DNA from: Oscillospiraceae bacterium
Lineage (GTDB): Bacteria; Bacillota; Clostridia; Oscillospirales; Acutalibacteraceae
Direction: 5' to 3'
Length of the DNA: 64,000 nt
Assembly: GCA_015066565.1 (NCBI GenBank)
Contig: SVOB01000002.1
Coordinates: 186,001 to 250,000 of the forward strand
In this document: positions 48,861 to 58,614 of the stretch, one piece after another
How the letters are laid out: every line of letters starts with the position of its first letter
How positions within the stretch are numbered: the stretch's first letter is position 1
Position numbers and translations under genes: made by a program
Notes under the pieces: model-generated
Told to the model about the DNA's origin: nothing
The model's database searches: none
What the model saw: only the letters and a program-made list of their open reading frames with translations

Positions 48861-51800
48861 TTAATTATTTCCACAGAAATTTACAATTATTTTATGACTT
48901 TTGCCGTCAACCTGAATATAGGGCGAAACCGAGCCGTCAACAAAAATAACGTTTTTGTCATTTCTTTTATATTCAATTTCGTAGTTTGCGCCGTCAAGCG
49001 TGAGAAGAAGCGAACAGTTTTCCCAATCGGACGGAAATGACGGCTCGATAAAAATAATATCGTTAGTCTTTTTAATTCCGAAAAGCTTTTCAATAACCGT
49101 CTTATAATACCAGCCTGCGCTTCCCGTGTAAATTGACCAGCCGCCTCTGCCCTCGACGCCCTTCCTTGAATATACGTCGCCCGCAAGAAAATACGGTTCG
49201 GTCAGGTATCTTTTTGCCGTTTCTTCGTTTTCGTATTTGTTAAGCGGGTTAATAATTTTAAGCAATTCATACCCCTTGTCCGTCTGTCCGCTTTCAATAA
49301 ACGCCGAGGCGAGCCAGACCGCCGCGTGAGTGTATTGACCTGCGTTTTCCCGAAGCCCTACGGGGTAGGCTGAAATATAGCCCGCCCGTCTGTCGTCCTT
49401 AAAGCCGTCCGAAAAGAGCTTTATAACTCCGTTTTCTCTGTCAACGAGCATTTTTTCGGCTGTGTCAAGGGCAGTTCTGACTCTGTTTTTATCGGGCATC
49501 TTACAGAACACGGCAAACGATTGCGAAAGAGAATCGATCTTACATTCGCCGTTTTTATCGCTTCCGACGGGCGTGCCGTCGTCGAGAAACGCCCTTATAT
49601 ACCTGTCATTTTCAAAGGCGTTTCTGTCAATGCTTTCACGAAGCTCCTTCGCTTTTTCAAGGTATTTTTTCCGCCTTTCCTTTTCACAGAAAACCGAGAA
49701 CCGTTCAAGGACGATTATAAGAAATTCACCGAGCCAAACGCTTTCGCCGTTTCCCTTCCGACCGACAGTGTTAAACCCGTCGTTCCAGTCGCCGCCGAAA
49801 ATCAGCGGAAGAGAGTTTTTTCCGAAAGAGAGACTTCTTTCAATAGCTCTGACGCAGTGGTCAAAAAGGCTTGAGCTTTCATCGGACGAATACAGTTCAA
49901 CGTATTTTTCGTTTTCGTCTGCTTTCAATTCTTCACAGTCAAGGTAGGGGATTTGGGTCTCAAGAATATCCGTGTCGCCCGTTACCCTGACATATTCGCT
50001 TAAAGCAAGCGGAAGCCACAGCCTGTCGTCGGAATATCTTGTCCTTACTCCCTTTAGTTTTCCGTCGGGCATAAGGTGAAACCAGTGAAGAACGTCGCCC
50101 TCTTTAAACTGGGCGAGGGCACAGGTCAGTATTTGTTTTTTTAGCCTTTTTCTGTCAAGTAAGGAAAGGGAAAGGCAATCCTGAAGCTGGTCTCTGAAGC
50201 CGTATGCCCCCGAACACTGATAAAAGCCCGTCCTCGCCTGAAGCCTGCCCCTTATAATCTGAACGGGGAGAAAGGTGTTGATTAAAGCGTCAAGATTTTT
50301 GTCGGGAGTTAGTATTTTTATTCTGTTTTCGCTTTCGGAGTATTCGTTGCTTTCGTTAAATTCATACCCGAGCGAAAAGACGGCTTCGTCAGTTTTTTTA
50401 AGTGTTACGGACTTACCTAAAGCCGCTAAAGGAAAGGCGTTTGCAAGAGGGTTGTTGTTCCGCCATTCACCGCCGAAAAGCGAGGTTTTGTCAAACAGAT
50501 AAAGGTTTGAATCAAATTCGCTTTTTAGCTTTAAAACACCGTTGAAATCCCTGTTGAGCGGGTTGAAAACGGCAATCTCGTTTTTGCTTTTTTCAAAGTG
50601 TAAAAGCCTTTCTTTTCCGCTTCCGGAGGACATAATCGGTTCAACCGAATAAATAATCTTGTACGGCTTTTCGGTATCGGTTAAATTATTTGCCCTGACA
50701 AAAATATCCTTTTGCATTTTTTCCTTTTCAACGCGGATTTCAACCGTTATTTCAACACCGTCGCAAATGCTTTTGTAAACTGCTTTTTCCTTTGTGAAAA
50801 CAACTGAAGAATTCTTTACAGGATTGTAGAAGCTTTCACCGATTTTTATTAAAATCAATTCCGAATTGAAATCGGTTCTTGTGTCGTTAGTCCATTTCGT
50901 CAGCCTGTTCAGAAACGAATTGTAAGCGTAGGTAAAGCCGACGCTTTTATCCGACACAACGGTTCCGAAAAAGTCGTTTGAATAAATAAAGCACCAGGGA
51001 AGAACGGGCGAGGAGTTTACTTCATATCCGTTATCAACAAGGCTGTTTTCTGATTTTTCGTTCTTCCCCGAAAGAAAGGCTACGGGAGAAAACTCCTTAT
51101 TTGCCGCCGTGAATAGCCTGTCTTTAGTAAAAAAGTATGAGCAGTATGCTTTGAGAAGCGTTTTCGCTTTGTCGGTTAAATCCTCGGAATTAAAAACAAA
51201 GGTGTTGCTTTTGCCCGAGCCCGAGTCCTTTAAAACCGAACTGACCTCATTTTTCAGCCCGTCGCCTGCGTTTTCCAAAAGAATAACAAGGTCGTTTTTG
51301 ATAAACACGTTTGAGAACGCGTTGTGAATTTTTAACAGCCGTCTTAAAAATGGCAGGTCGTCGTCCGACTTTATAATTGAAAGAACTATCGGTTTGTCGC
51401 CCGATATTCCAAGACCCCAGAGAGTGTCAACCGAAGAAGAATTCTTTGGTACGGCTTCTTTTTGTTCATTAGTCAGCTCGCCTCTGAAGACGAGCGAGGG
51501 AAGAATCTTTTTAGAAATTATTCCGCTCTGCGAGTTATAGTCCATTAAAGAAGAAGCGTTTTCAAAGGTTTTTAAATTTCCGTCAAGTAATATTTCCTCC
51601 GCTTTTTCAACCGTCTTTGCGGCGGAAACAACAAGCGTTATGCTTTTCTTCTCTCTGGGAGAAAGCTTTACGGGAACAGAAAACAGGGCGCAACAGTCGG
51701 GCGTGCCGACGGTGTTCGAATAGTCGTTATCAAAATTCTCAATTGAAAAAATACCGTCAGGTCTTTTTAAAACTCTTTCTCTGTTACAGGAATAAGAAAA

Positions 51801-54800
51801 CTTTTCGTCCCCCGAAAACCGACAGCTTACCGAAAACTGATTATCGGGGTCTTTATCTCTTCTTGTAAAGGAGAGTATTTTTTTGTTTTCATTAAACGAT
51901 TCGGTCAGAAAAAGGTGAGAAAAAGCTGGATGAGCCTTTTCGGCTTCATAATTTGCAAGGCTCGGTTCAAAATAGATTAAAACTTCGCCGTCAAAGCTCC
52001 TCTTCGACTGATTCGTAAGAGTGAAAACCCTTTTTTCACAGGGAAGATAGTTGTGAACCGAAAGCCTTTGAGAAAGCTTTATATCCCTGTCGGAATAGGT
52101 GATTACCGCTTCGTTTTCCTTAAAGGCGCAGCGGTATTTATCCTTTTCCTTAAGGTTTAAAAACGGGTTGAAATGAAATGCTTTCCCGTTAGCCCTTAAA
52201 ACAGCGGTAACGGAATGAGGATTGAAAAGAAAATCGTCGCTGTGTCTGAAAATACATTTGTCTCTGTATGTGCTTTTTGTAACTCCGTTTTCGCAAACGG
52301 TCAGCGTCCACTCGCCGTTTGAATAGCAACCCGCTTCGGGGTTTAATACGGAAAAAGAATTTGCAGTTTTTATAAAACGTTCACGCCTTTCGTCTTTTTG
52401 GTTTTGTAAAGCTGTTTTTCTGCTTTTGAGAATCGGTGTAAATGTCGGTATTCTCTCTTCAAGAAGAGTTTTGCCCGCCGCCATATCAATATCGCTCATA
52501 AATAATTTCTGAATATAGAAACTGTCCGTAGCGTTGAGAATTGAAAGCAAACTCATCCCGAGATGGTGCGCCATATAGCTTTTAATAATTTTACATTCTC
52601 CGTTTTTGTTCCTGCTCTTTGTATAGTCAGCGGCTTCGTAAAGCCCGTAAGGGCCCAGCAGGTGAAGCCTTTCAAGTCTTTTTATATTTGCCGCCGCCTT
52701 TTTCGGCGAAAAGGGGAGGGCGAGAAATGATGAATACGGGCTTATGACAAGGTCGTCCGAATTACCTCGGCTCAGCCTGAGCTTCGGTATTCCGTGAGCC
52801 TTGTACTGATAGTTATATTCGCTGTCAAAGCTGTAAAAAGCGCTCTCGCTTACTCCCCAGGGAATTCTTTTCCCTTTTGCGAAAAGCATTTGACAGTAAA
52901 GACAAAACCTCAGTCCCTCATAGGAAAACGTGCCCTTTTCGGCGGGCAGAAAAATATTCGGCAGAAAGAACTCGAACATTGTTCCCGACCATGAAAGAGG
53001 TCCCGTATACCGTCCTGCTTTCCCCGGTATTCTCGACAGCGCGCCCCAGTGCCTTTTTTCTGTTTTCCTTTGGCTGACGGCGAAATAGCTTGTCATTCTC
53101 GCTTCGCTCATAATCAGGTCGTAATACGAGCCTGAAAGCTTTTTTTCGCTTAAGTCAAAGCCTATATGAAAAAGGTGACGTTTTTTATTGTAAAGAGGGG
53201 ACAGGTCGGTTTCTTCAATTATTTTTTCAATCCGTTCAATTAGCTTTGCCGCCCTTTTGTCATTACCCGAAATATCCTTTAACCCCTGCTTTACCGCAAT
53301 AAGCGAACAGAGAAAGTTTCCGCTGTCAACAGTTGAAACGAACTTCGGCTCAAGCGGCTTTAGCGTTACTGTGTCATACCAGTTGAGAAGATTTCCGTTC
53401 CATTTTTCGAGCTTTTCAACGCTTTTAAGCGTGCTTTCGATTTTTGAAAGCATTTCGTTTTCGCTTATGAATTCATATTTTTTTGCCGCTATAACGCAAG
53501 CGAGAAAAAGCCCGATATTTGTCGGCGAGGTGCGTTGAGCGACTCTGAACACGGGTGAAAACTGAACATTATCTGCTGGAAGAAAGCTGTTTTTTTCATC
53601 TGCATATTTTTCATAGTATTTCCAGATAGCCGCCGCGTGCGATACCATTCTTTCCTTTGTAAGTCCGTCAAGAGACGAGCTTTGCCTTTTTGTCTGACGT
53701 GATGAGAGAAAGTCAAACGGAATGTTCAGTAAAAAGATGATAGCGCAAAGAACAGTGTACGGCGAGTGAAATATAAAAAGAAAAGCCGAGCAGAGCAGGT
53801 TGAATTTATTATTGAAAATTACCGAAAGAAACGAACTGCTTTTTTCGCTGTCAGCCGCCGTGACCCATTCAAGAAGCTTTCTTTTTGTTATAAACTGTCT
53901 TATAAGCGCTCTTAAAACAGCGTCAAAGCTTTTTACCGCCGTTGCCGGAAGCATTGAAACATTGAAAAACGCCTGAGAAAGACGGCCGAGCGCTTCGGGT
54001 AAGGCAAAGGAATAATAAAGTCTTGAAAGCATAGCAAAGCCGCCGGAAATCAGCGACTTTAAAAATGAGTAAAGTTCGTTTACGCTAACGCCGAGAATAG
54101 CTGTTGTAATCATAACCGCTCTTGTTTTTTCGTCAAACAAAACGGAAGCGAGCAGAAGCAGAAGCGAAAAAACCGGGGTTACGCTTCGTCTGAGATTTTC
54201 AAAAAGCTTAACTCTTGAAATAAACGGCAGGGGATTTTTCTCTTTTTTTATAAGCGCTGACGGATGCGAAAAAAGAAAGCCGATATTCTGCCAGTCGCCC
54301 CTTATCCAACGGTGAAGCCTTTGTAAAAACGAGGCTTCGCTTTTCGGAAAGGCGTCCTGAACCTGAGCGTCCGACACAAAAAGGGTTTTAAGAAATTCGC
54401 CCTCGATTATATCGTGGCTTAAAATTCTTTCGTCTTTAAATCTGTCGCAGAGCACCGCGTCATACGCCCTGATGTCAATTAAGCCCTTGCCCGCAAAAAT
54501 TCCCGAACCGAAAACGTCAGAAAACCTGTCGCAGCAAAGGTTATCGTAGGCTATGAAGCCGCCGCTTCCCGACATAATAAGCGAAAAGAAGCTGTCATTT
54601 TCGTTTTTCAGTCTGTCAAGCACCTGAACCGAAAAAATACCGTAGCCGCTTTTGATTTTTCGGCTCTTTTCGTCAATAACGGCTCTGTTAAGCGGGTGAA
54701 GGGCGGTCATAATGAGCTTTCTTGTTGTCATAAATGACGGCAACGTGTCCGAATCAAGAGCGAAAATATATCTGAACTGATTGATTACGCTTTTGTCGCC

Positions 54801-55991
54801 GACGATAGTTTCAAAGCCGTTTTCATTTCGGCTTATCAGTTTTACAAGTGCAGAAATCGCACCCATTTTTCTGTTTTTGCCTGTGAATACACGTCCGGTT
54901 TTTGAATAGTCACGGGGTCTTATAAAGAGGAAAAACGAGTTTGAATATTTAATATTGAGCCTTTCAATAACCCTTATAAGCGCCGCAATATTTGCCTCGT
55001 CGTCGGGCTTTTCGGGTGAAGAAAACTCCTTTTTATCAACAAGAAGACAAAAGGAAATATTTTTATCTCTGTTTGAAGCGTAAAGGTCGGTGAGATGCTT
55101 TTCAATATTCTTTGAGTCCTTGGCATTGGGCAAAAGCATTGAAACAGTCACAAGAGTTTTTGCGCTGTCCGGTATTTCTTTCCTGTCGAGTGAGAAAACC
55201 CTTGACGGCGGACTCTTTTTCATTTGCGCCGAGCAGATAAAAACATCAAGTATCTGCCAGACGGGAAAGAGAAATAAAAAGAAAAGCGGAAGGTGACCCG
55301 AAAGGATTGAAACCGAAAGGCAGGTTGCCAAAACAAGTAAAAGCTCAATAAAAACGTAGCCGTTATTTTTGCTTTTCTTTTCGGGAAACAGTGTAAATCC
55401 TATATGCTTTTTCTCTTTTAACAGCCTTTCTGTAATTGCCCGTTCGCTTTCGCCGTTTCTCTTTGCGAGCGAAAAAATTTTCTTCCTGTAAACGCTTTTA
55501 CATTCTTCGGTCATCAGCGAATATATTTCGTCCGAGTTTAAAAGCTTTTCGTTTTCGCAGTATTTTTCGCTCAGGGCTTCAAAATCGGTTTCCTCAACCG
55601 CCCGTAAAGCCTTTACCGCCCTTTCGGTTTCTTTTTCCTGAGAAGCGTTTTCGCCCGCAAGAGTGATTATTACCGTTTTAAAGGCGAGCGGCGCCAGTTC
55701 AAACGCCAAGAGGCTGTTTTCGTTTTCTGCGATTGTTTTTCCCGTTTTATCGCTGTCGGATAAATAACCGTTAAGGTATATTTCACGGCAGATTTCAAAA
55801 AGCGAAAGCATTAAAGAATATATCGGTTTTCTTCTGTTGTCGGAATAAAATTTTAAAAGCCCCTGACCCTCGCGCTCAAAAATATAGTAATTATCCTTTA
55901 GCCAGTTGTTCGGACTTTTTTCGTTTCTGTATTCTCTGTAAAGGATGTTAAGGCTCTTTTTAAGTCTTTTTCCTGTTTTTTGGTTTTTCAT
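48861..55991 (-). CDS. Cyclic beta-glucan synthase-like protein (GT84-GH94, NdvB/ChvB type)
   Basis: A 2376-residue membrane protein. Order: helical N-terminus (1-210); membrane helices (about 212-250); glycosyltransferase domain with LDSDT (about 410) and RLHRWIRGDW (about 560); further helices (about 590-740); a glycoamylase-like domain with GPLSWSGTMFEFFLP (about 1000) and SPYSSFLALPF; carbohydrate-binding domains; and a GH94 phosphorylase domain with the catalytic Asp in GGDWNDG (about 2065). This build makes, cyclises and trims beta-1,2-glucans in Proteobacteria; the product in a Firmicute is an inference. It is shorter than ChvB by several hundred residues but no key motif is obviously missing. 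It is the largest gene in the window and has no operon partner. Confidence 0.9.
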   Translation of the reverse strand: MKNQKTGKRLKKSLNILYREYRNEKSPNNWLKDNYYIFEREGQGLLKFYSDNRRKPIYSLMLSLFEICREIYLNGYLSDSDKTGKTIAENENSLLAFELAPLAFKTVIITLAGENASQEKETERAVKALRAVEETDFEALSEKYCENEKLLNSDEIYSLMTEECKSVYRKKIFSLAKRNGESERAITERLLKEKKHIGFTLFPEKKSKNNGYVFIELLLVLATCLSVSILSGHLPLFFLFLFPVWQILDVFICSAQMKKSPPSRVFSLDRKEIPDSAKTLVTVSMLLPNAKDSKNIEKHLTDLYASNRDKNISFCLLVDKKEFSSPEKPDDEANIAALIRVIERLNIKYSNSFFLFIRPRDYSKTGRVFTGKNRKMGAISALVKLISRNENGFETIVGDKSVINQFRYIFALDSDTLPSFMTTRKLIMTALHPLNRAVIDEKSRKIKSGYGIFSVQVLDRLKNENDSFFSLIMSGSGGFIAYDNLCCDRFSDVFGSGIFAGKGLIDIRAYDAVLCDRFKDERILSHDIIEGEFLKTLFVSDAQVQDAFPKSEASFLQRLHRWIRGDWQNIGFLFSHPSALIKKEKNPLPFISRVKLFENLRRSVTPVFSLLLLLASVLFDEKTRAVMITTAILGVSVNELYSFLKSLISGGFAMLSRLYYSFALPEALGRLSQAFFNVSMLPATAVKSFDAVLRALIRQFITKRKLLEWVTAADSEKSSSFLSVIFNNKFNLLCSAFLFIFHSPYTVLCAIIFLLNIPFDFLSSRQTKRQSSSLDGLTKERMVSHAAAIWKYYEKYADEKNSFLPADNVQFSPVFRVAQRTSPTNIGLFLACVIAAKKYEFISENEMLSKIESTLKSVEKLEKWNGNLLNWYDTVTLKPLEPKFVSTVDSGNFLCSLIAVKQGLKDISGNDKRAAKLIERIEKIIEETDLSPLYNKKRHLFHIGFDLSEKKLSGSYYDLIMSEARMTSYFAVSQRKTEKRHWGALSRIPGKAGRYTGPLSWSGTMFEFFLPNIFLPAEKGTFSYEGLRFCLYCQMLFAKGKRIPWGVSESAFYSFDSEYNYQYKAHGIPKLRLSRGNSDDLVISPYSSFLALPFSPKKAAANIKRLERLHLLGPYGLYEAADYTKSRNKNGECKIIKSYMAHHLGMSLLSILNATDSFYIQKLFMSDIDMAAGKTLLEERIPTFTPILKSRKTALQNQKDERRERFIKTANSFSVLNPEAGCYSNGEWTLTVCENGVTKSTYRDKCIFRHSDDFLFNPHSVTAVLRANGKAFHFNPFLNLKEKDKYRCAFKENEAVITYSDRDIKLSQRLSVHNYLPCEKRVFTLTNQSKRSFDGEVLIYFEPSLANYEAEKAHPAFSHLFLTESFNENKKILSFTRRDKDPDNQFSVSCRFSGDEKFSYSCNRERVLKRPDGIFSIENFDNDYSNTVGTPDCCALFSVPVKLSPREKKSITLVVSAAKTVEKAEEILLDGNLKTFENASSLMDYNSQSGIISKKILPSLVFRGELTNEQKEAVPKNSSSVDTLWGLGISGDKPIVLSIIKSDDDLPFLRRLLKIHNAFSNVFIKNDLVILLENAGDGLKNEVSSVLKDSGSGKSNTFVFNSEDLTDKAKTLLKAYCSYFFTKDRLFTAANKEFSPVAFLSGKNEKSENSLVDNGYEVNSSPVLPWCFIYSNDFFGTVVSDKSVGFTYAYNSFLNRLTKWTNDTRTDFNSELILIKIGESFYNPVKNSSVVFTKEKAVYKSICDGVEITVEIRVEKEKMQKDIFVRANNLTDTEKPYKIIYSVEPIMSSGSGKERLLHFEKSKNEIAVFNPLNRDFNGVLKLKSEFDSNLYLFDKTSLFGGEWRNNNPLANAFPLAALGKSVTLKKTDEAVFSLGYEFNESNEYSESENRIKILTPDKNLDALINTFLPVQIIRGRLQARTGFYQCSGAYGFRDQLQDCLSLSLLDRKRLKKQILTCALAQFKEGDVLHWFHLMPDGKLKGVRTRYSDDRLWLPLALSEYVRVTGDTDILETQIPYLDCEELKADENEKYVELYSSDESSSLFDHCVRAIERSLSFGKNSLPLIFGGDWNDGFNTVGRKGNGESVWLGEFLIIVLERFSVFCEKERRKKYLEKAKELRESIDRNAFENDRYIRAFLDDGTPVGSDKNGECKIDSLSQSFAVFCKMPDKNRVRTALDTAEKMLVDRENGVIKLFSDGFKDDRRAGYISAYPVGLRENAGQYTHAAVWLASAFIESGQTDKGYELLKIINPLNKYENEETAKRYLTEPYFLAGDVYSRKGVEGRGGWSIYTGSAGWYYKTVIEKLFGIKKTNDIIFIEPSFPSDWENCSLLLTLDGANYEIEYKRNDKNVIFVDGSVSPYIQVDGKSHKIIVNFCGNN

Positions 55992-56082
55992 GTTTAAAAT
56001 CGGTTCCTTCCGTCAAAACTGTTATTATTCTTGACCGAAGAAGAAAAAATATAAAAAACTCAATTTCATTCTCTTTATTTAA

Positions 56083-56111
56083 TTGACAACAATATTTATT
56101 TATGATAAAAT
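56083..56111 (+). promoter_or_regulatory. Promoter of the radical SAM gene
   Basis: TTGACA (56083-56088), 17 bases, TAAAAT (56106-56111), 46 bases before the start codon. Confidence 0.85.
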
Positions 56112-56156
56112 TTCAATTTGAATTGTATTTTAATTTAGAGACAGGAGGGGAGAAAA

Positions 56157-57581
56157 ATGAGCCAAAGCCATCGCGTTCAGAAAGCCGTTCTCGGCTTTAC
56201 GCTTGACAGAATTCTGAAGTATGTCGATAAAGACCCGCAGAAGAATATGCAAAAGCTCGTTAAACGTATTGAGCCTCTTTTCTCCCGGATTTTCCCTCCC
56301 GAGAACTTTAAGAAAATGCTTGAAGCGGTCAGCGATAACGAAAATGTCTGGACTCAGTTCGGGCTTAATATCATTAATGACCTTGACCGCCATACTGTCA
56401 GAACTATGCTTATGACCTTCGGTATTGACGCAGGTCTTTACGGAACAAAGGCGGTAAGGGCGAACCGTGAGAAGTATAAATGCAATATACCCTTCTTACT
56501 TCTTTTTGACCCGACAAGCGCCTGCAATCTTCACTGTAAGGGCTGCTGGTCGGCTGAATACGGCCATAAGTCACAGTTGACCTTTGACGAAATGCAGAGT
56601 ATCGTATCTCAGGGCAAGGCGCTCGGAACTCATCTTTATATGATGACGGGCGGCGAGCCGCTTATAAGAAAGAACGATATTATTAAGCTCTGTGAGGACA
56701 ACCCCGATTGTGTTTTCCTCGCTTATACAAACGCAACTCTTATTGACGAAAATCTCTGTAAAGAGATGAACCGCGTCGGAAACCTCTCTCTCGCTCTCAG
56801 TATTGAGGGAACCGAGGAGTCAAACGACTGGCGTCGCGGCGAGGGCAGTTACCGCACGACTATCGAGGCTATGGAGCTTCTTAAAAAGAACAAGTGCTTT
56901 TTCGGCGTTTCGGTTTGCTACACACGTAAAAATGTTGAAGCGGTTACGAGCGACGAGTTTATGGATATGCTTATAAACAAGGGCGCTAAATTCGCTTTGT
57001 ATTTCAACTATATGCCGGTAGGCCATACGGGAACGCCCGAGCTTATTCCCACAAGCGAGCAGAGAACCCATATGTATAAATGGCTTCGTGTTATGCGCAA
57101 CGGTAAAACCGGCAAGCCGATTTTCATTATGGATTTCCAGAACGACGCCGAGTATGTCGGCGGCTGTATCGCAGGCGGCAGAAACTATTTCCATATTAAT
57201 TCCGCGGGCGATATGGAGCCTTGCGTATTCATTCATTATTCGGATTCAAATATCCGTGAAAAAACGCTTCTTGAAGCGTTGCAGAGTCCGTTGTTTATGG
57301 CTTATCATAAGGGCCAGCCCTTTAACGATAACCATCTTCGACCCTGTCCGATGCTTGAAAACCCCGAAATACTCCGCGATATGATTAAAAAGACAAAGGC
57401 TAAAAGTTCTGACCTTATTAATCAGGAGGACGTCGATACTCTTTGCGATAAATGTGAGGAGTTTGCGAAGGATTGGGCGCCTAAGGCTGAAGTTCTTTGG
57501 AACTCAACAACGCATAAGGACACCCACACCCAGTATTACCGCGACACGCCCGAGGGTAAGGCTGAACTTGAGAACAAATAA
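56157..57581 (+). CDS. Radical SAM protein with SPASM-like C-terminus
   Basis: A 474-residue radical SAM enzyme. The cluster motif is Cys123-x3-Cys127-x2-Cys130 in SACNLHCKGCW, with the GGEPL motif near 162. The C-terminal part has more Cys (GGCIAGG, MEPCVFIH, RPCPML, DTLCDKC) that could bind auxiliary Fe-S clusters. The N-terminal 110 residues are helical and specific to this clostridial group. The substrate is unknown; peptide or cofactor maturation is possible. The start has GGAGGGGAG 6 bases upstream. It is followed by a terminator, so it is transcribed alone. Confidence 0.9.
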   Translation: MSQSHRVQKAVLGFTLDRILKYVDKDPQKNMQKLVKRIEPLFSRIFPPENFKKMLEAVSDNENVWTQFGLNIINDLDRHTVRTMLMTFGIDAGLYGTKAVRANREKYKCNIPFLLLFDPTSACNLHCKGCWSAEYGHKSQLTFDEMQSIVSQGKALGTHLYMMTGGEPLIRKNDIIKLCEDNPDCVFLAYTNATLIDENLCKEMNRVGNLSLALSIEGTEESNDWRRGEGSYRTTIEAMELLKKNKCFFGVSVCYTRKNVEAVTSDEFMDMLINKGAKFALYFNYMPVGHTGTPELIPTSEQRTHMYKWLRVMRNGKTGKPIFIMDFQNDAEYVGGCIAGGRNYFHINSAGDMEPCVFIHYSDSNIREKTLLEALQSPLFMAYHKGQPFNDNHLRPCPMLENPEILRDMIKKTKAKSSDLINQEDVDTLCDKCEEFAKDWAPKAEVLWNSTTHKDTHTQYYRDTPEGKAELENK

Positions 57582-57583
57582 TT

Positions 57584-57612
57584 AAAAGCTCTTCCGTCGG
57601 AAGAGCTTTTTT
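57584..57612 (+). terminator. Terminator of the radical SAM gene
   Basis: A 12-bp stem (57584-57595 with 57599-57610) with a GTC loop and a T run. Confidence 0.92.
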
Positions 57613-57618
57613 GCGTCC

Positions 57619-57647
57619 TTGACACAAATTGTAAAATCTCATATAAT
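57619..57647 (+). promoter_or_regulatory. Consensus promoter of metA
   Basis: TTGACA (57619-57624), 17 bases, TATAAT (57642-57647), a perfect match. The leader before the start codon is only about 25 bases, too short for a SAM riboswitch or T-box. Confidence 0.93.
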
Positions 57648-57678
57648 AGTGTTCAACTACTTATAAGGGGTAAAGAAA

Positions 57679-58611
57679 ATGCCTTTAATTATTCCTAAAA
57701 ACCTACCTGCATATTCGTCGCTTCAGAACGAAAACGTATTCGTAATGCATAAGGCGAGGGCTATGAATCAGCAGATACGTCCGTTGAAAATTCTTATAGT
57801 CAACCTTATGCCGACGAAAATTGCAACCGAAACTCAGCTTGCGAGGGTGCTTGCCAACAGCCCGTTGCAGGTTCAGTTAACCCTGCTTCGAATGGACTCC
57901 CACGTTGCGAAGAACACAACCGAGGAGCATATGAAGGCGTTTTACACCACCTTTGACAAGGTCAAGAATAACCGCTATGACGGTATGATTATTACAGGCG
58001 CGCCCGTTGAAACTCTTCCGTTTGAGCAGGTTGACTATTGGAAAGAGCTTTGTGACCTTTTTGAGTTTTCAAAGACTAACGTCTATTCAACCGTTCATAT
58101 CTGCTGGGGCGCTCAGGCGGGGCTTTACTATCATTATGGGATTGAGAAAAAACCGCTTGAAAAGAAATTAAGCGGCGTTTTCGCTCATACGGTAACACGT
58201 CCCCAAAATCCTCTCGTAAGGGGCTTTGACGAGGTTTTCTACGCTCCTCATTCAAGGCTTACTTATGTTGACAAGGCGGACGTTGAAAAGGTTTCTGCGC
58301 TTCGCGTTTTAGCCGAAAGCGACAAGGCGGGCTTGCATATTCTCTCAACCGATAACGGCAGACAGATTTTTATTTTCGGTCACATGGAATATGACAGAGA
58401 CACCCTCAAAAACGAATATGTAAGAGATTTAAAGGCGGGGCTTAATCCCGAAATCCCCGAGAATTATTTTGAAAATGACGACCCCGACGGAAAAATCATT
58501 TTCAACTGGAGAAGCCACGCAAACCTGCTTTTCTCAAACTGGCTTAATTATTACGTATATCAGGAAACACCGTATGATTTGAGAGAACTCAGACAGGAAA
58601 TCGAAAAATAA
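57679..58611 (+). CDS. metA: Homoserine O-acetyltransferase (MetA type)
   Basis: A 310-residue MetA of normal length that activates homoserine for methionine synthesis. The catalytic Cys is Cys142 in HICWGAQAG and the His/Glu pair is in GHMEYD. Residue 111 is Glu in TGAPVE. In MetA proteins Glu111 goes with acetyl-CoA and Gly111 with succinyl-CoA, so the product should be O-acetylhomoserine although databases often call the family succinyltransferase. The start has AAGGGG 7 bases upstream. The DUF218 gene follows 3 bases after its stop. Confidence 0.95.
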   Translation: MPLIIPKNLPAYSSLQNENVFVMHKARAMNQQIRPLKILIVNLMPTKIATETQLARVLANSPLQVQLTLLRMDSHVAKNTTEEHMKAFYTTFDKVKNNRYDGMIITGAPVETLPFEQVDYWKELCDLFEFSKTNVYSTVHICWGAQAGLYYHYGIEKKPLEKKLSGVFAHTVTRPQNPLVRGFDEVFYAPHSRLTYVDKADVEKVSALRVLAESDKAGLHILSTDNGRQIFIFGHMEYDRDTLKNEYVRDLKAGLNPEIPENYFENDDPDGKIIFNWRSHANLLFSNWLNYYVYQETPYDLRELRQEIEK

Positions 58612-58614
58612 CCT

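Noticed and set aside
49462..49947. Long plus-strand frames inside the glucan synthase gene
   Set aside because: They are antisense shadows of a gene with clear catalytic motifs.
57612..57678. SAM riboswitch or T-box before metA
   Set aside because: The promoter leaves only about 25 bases of leader and no conserved motif is present.
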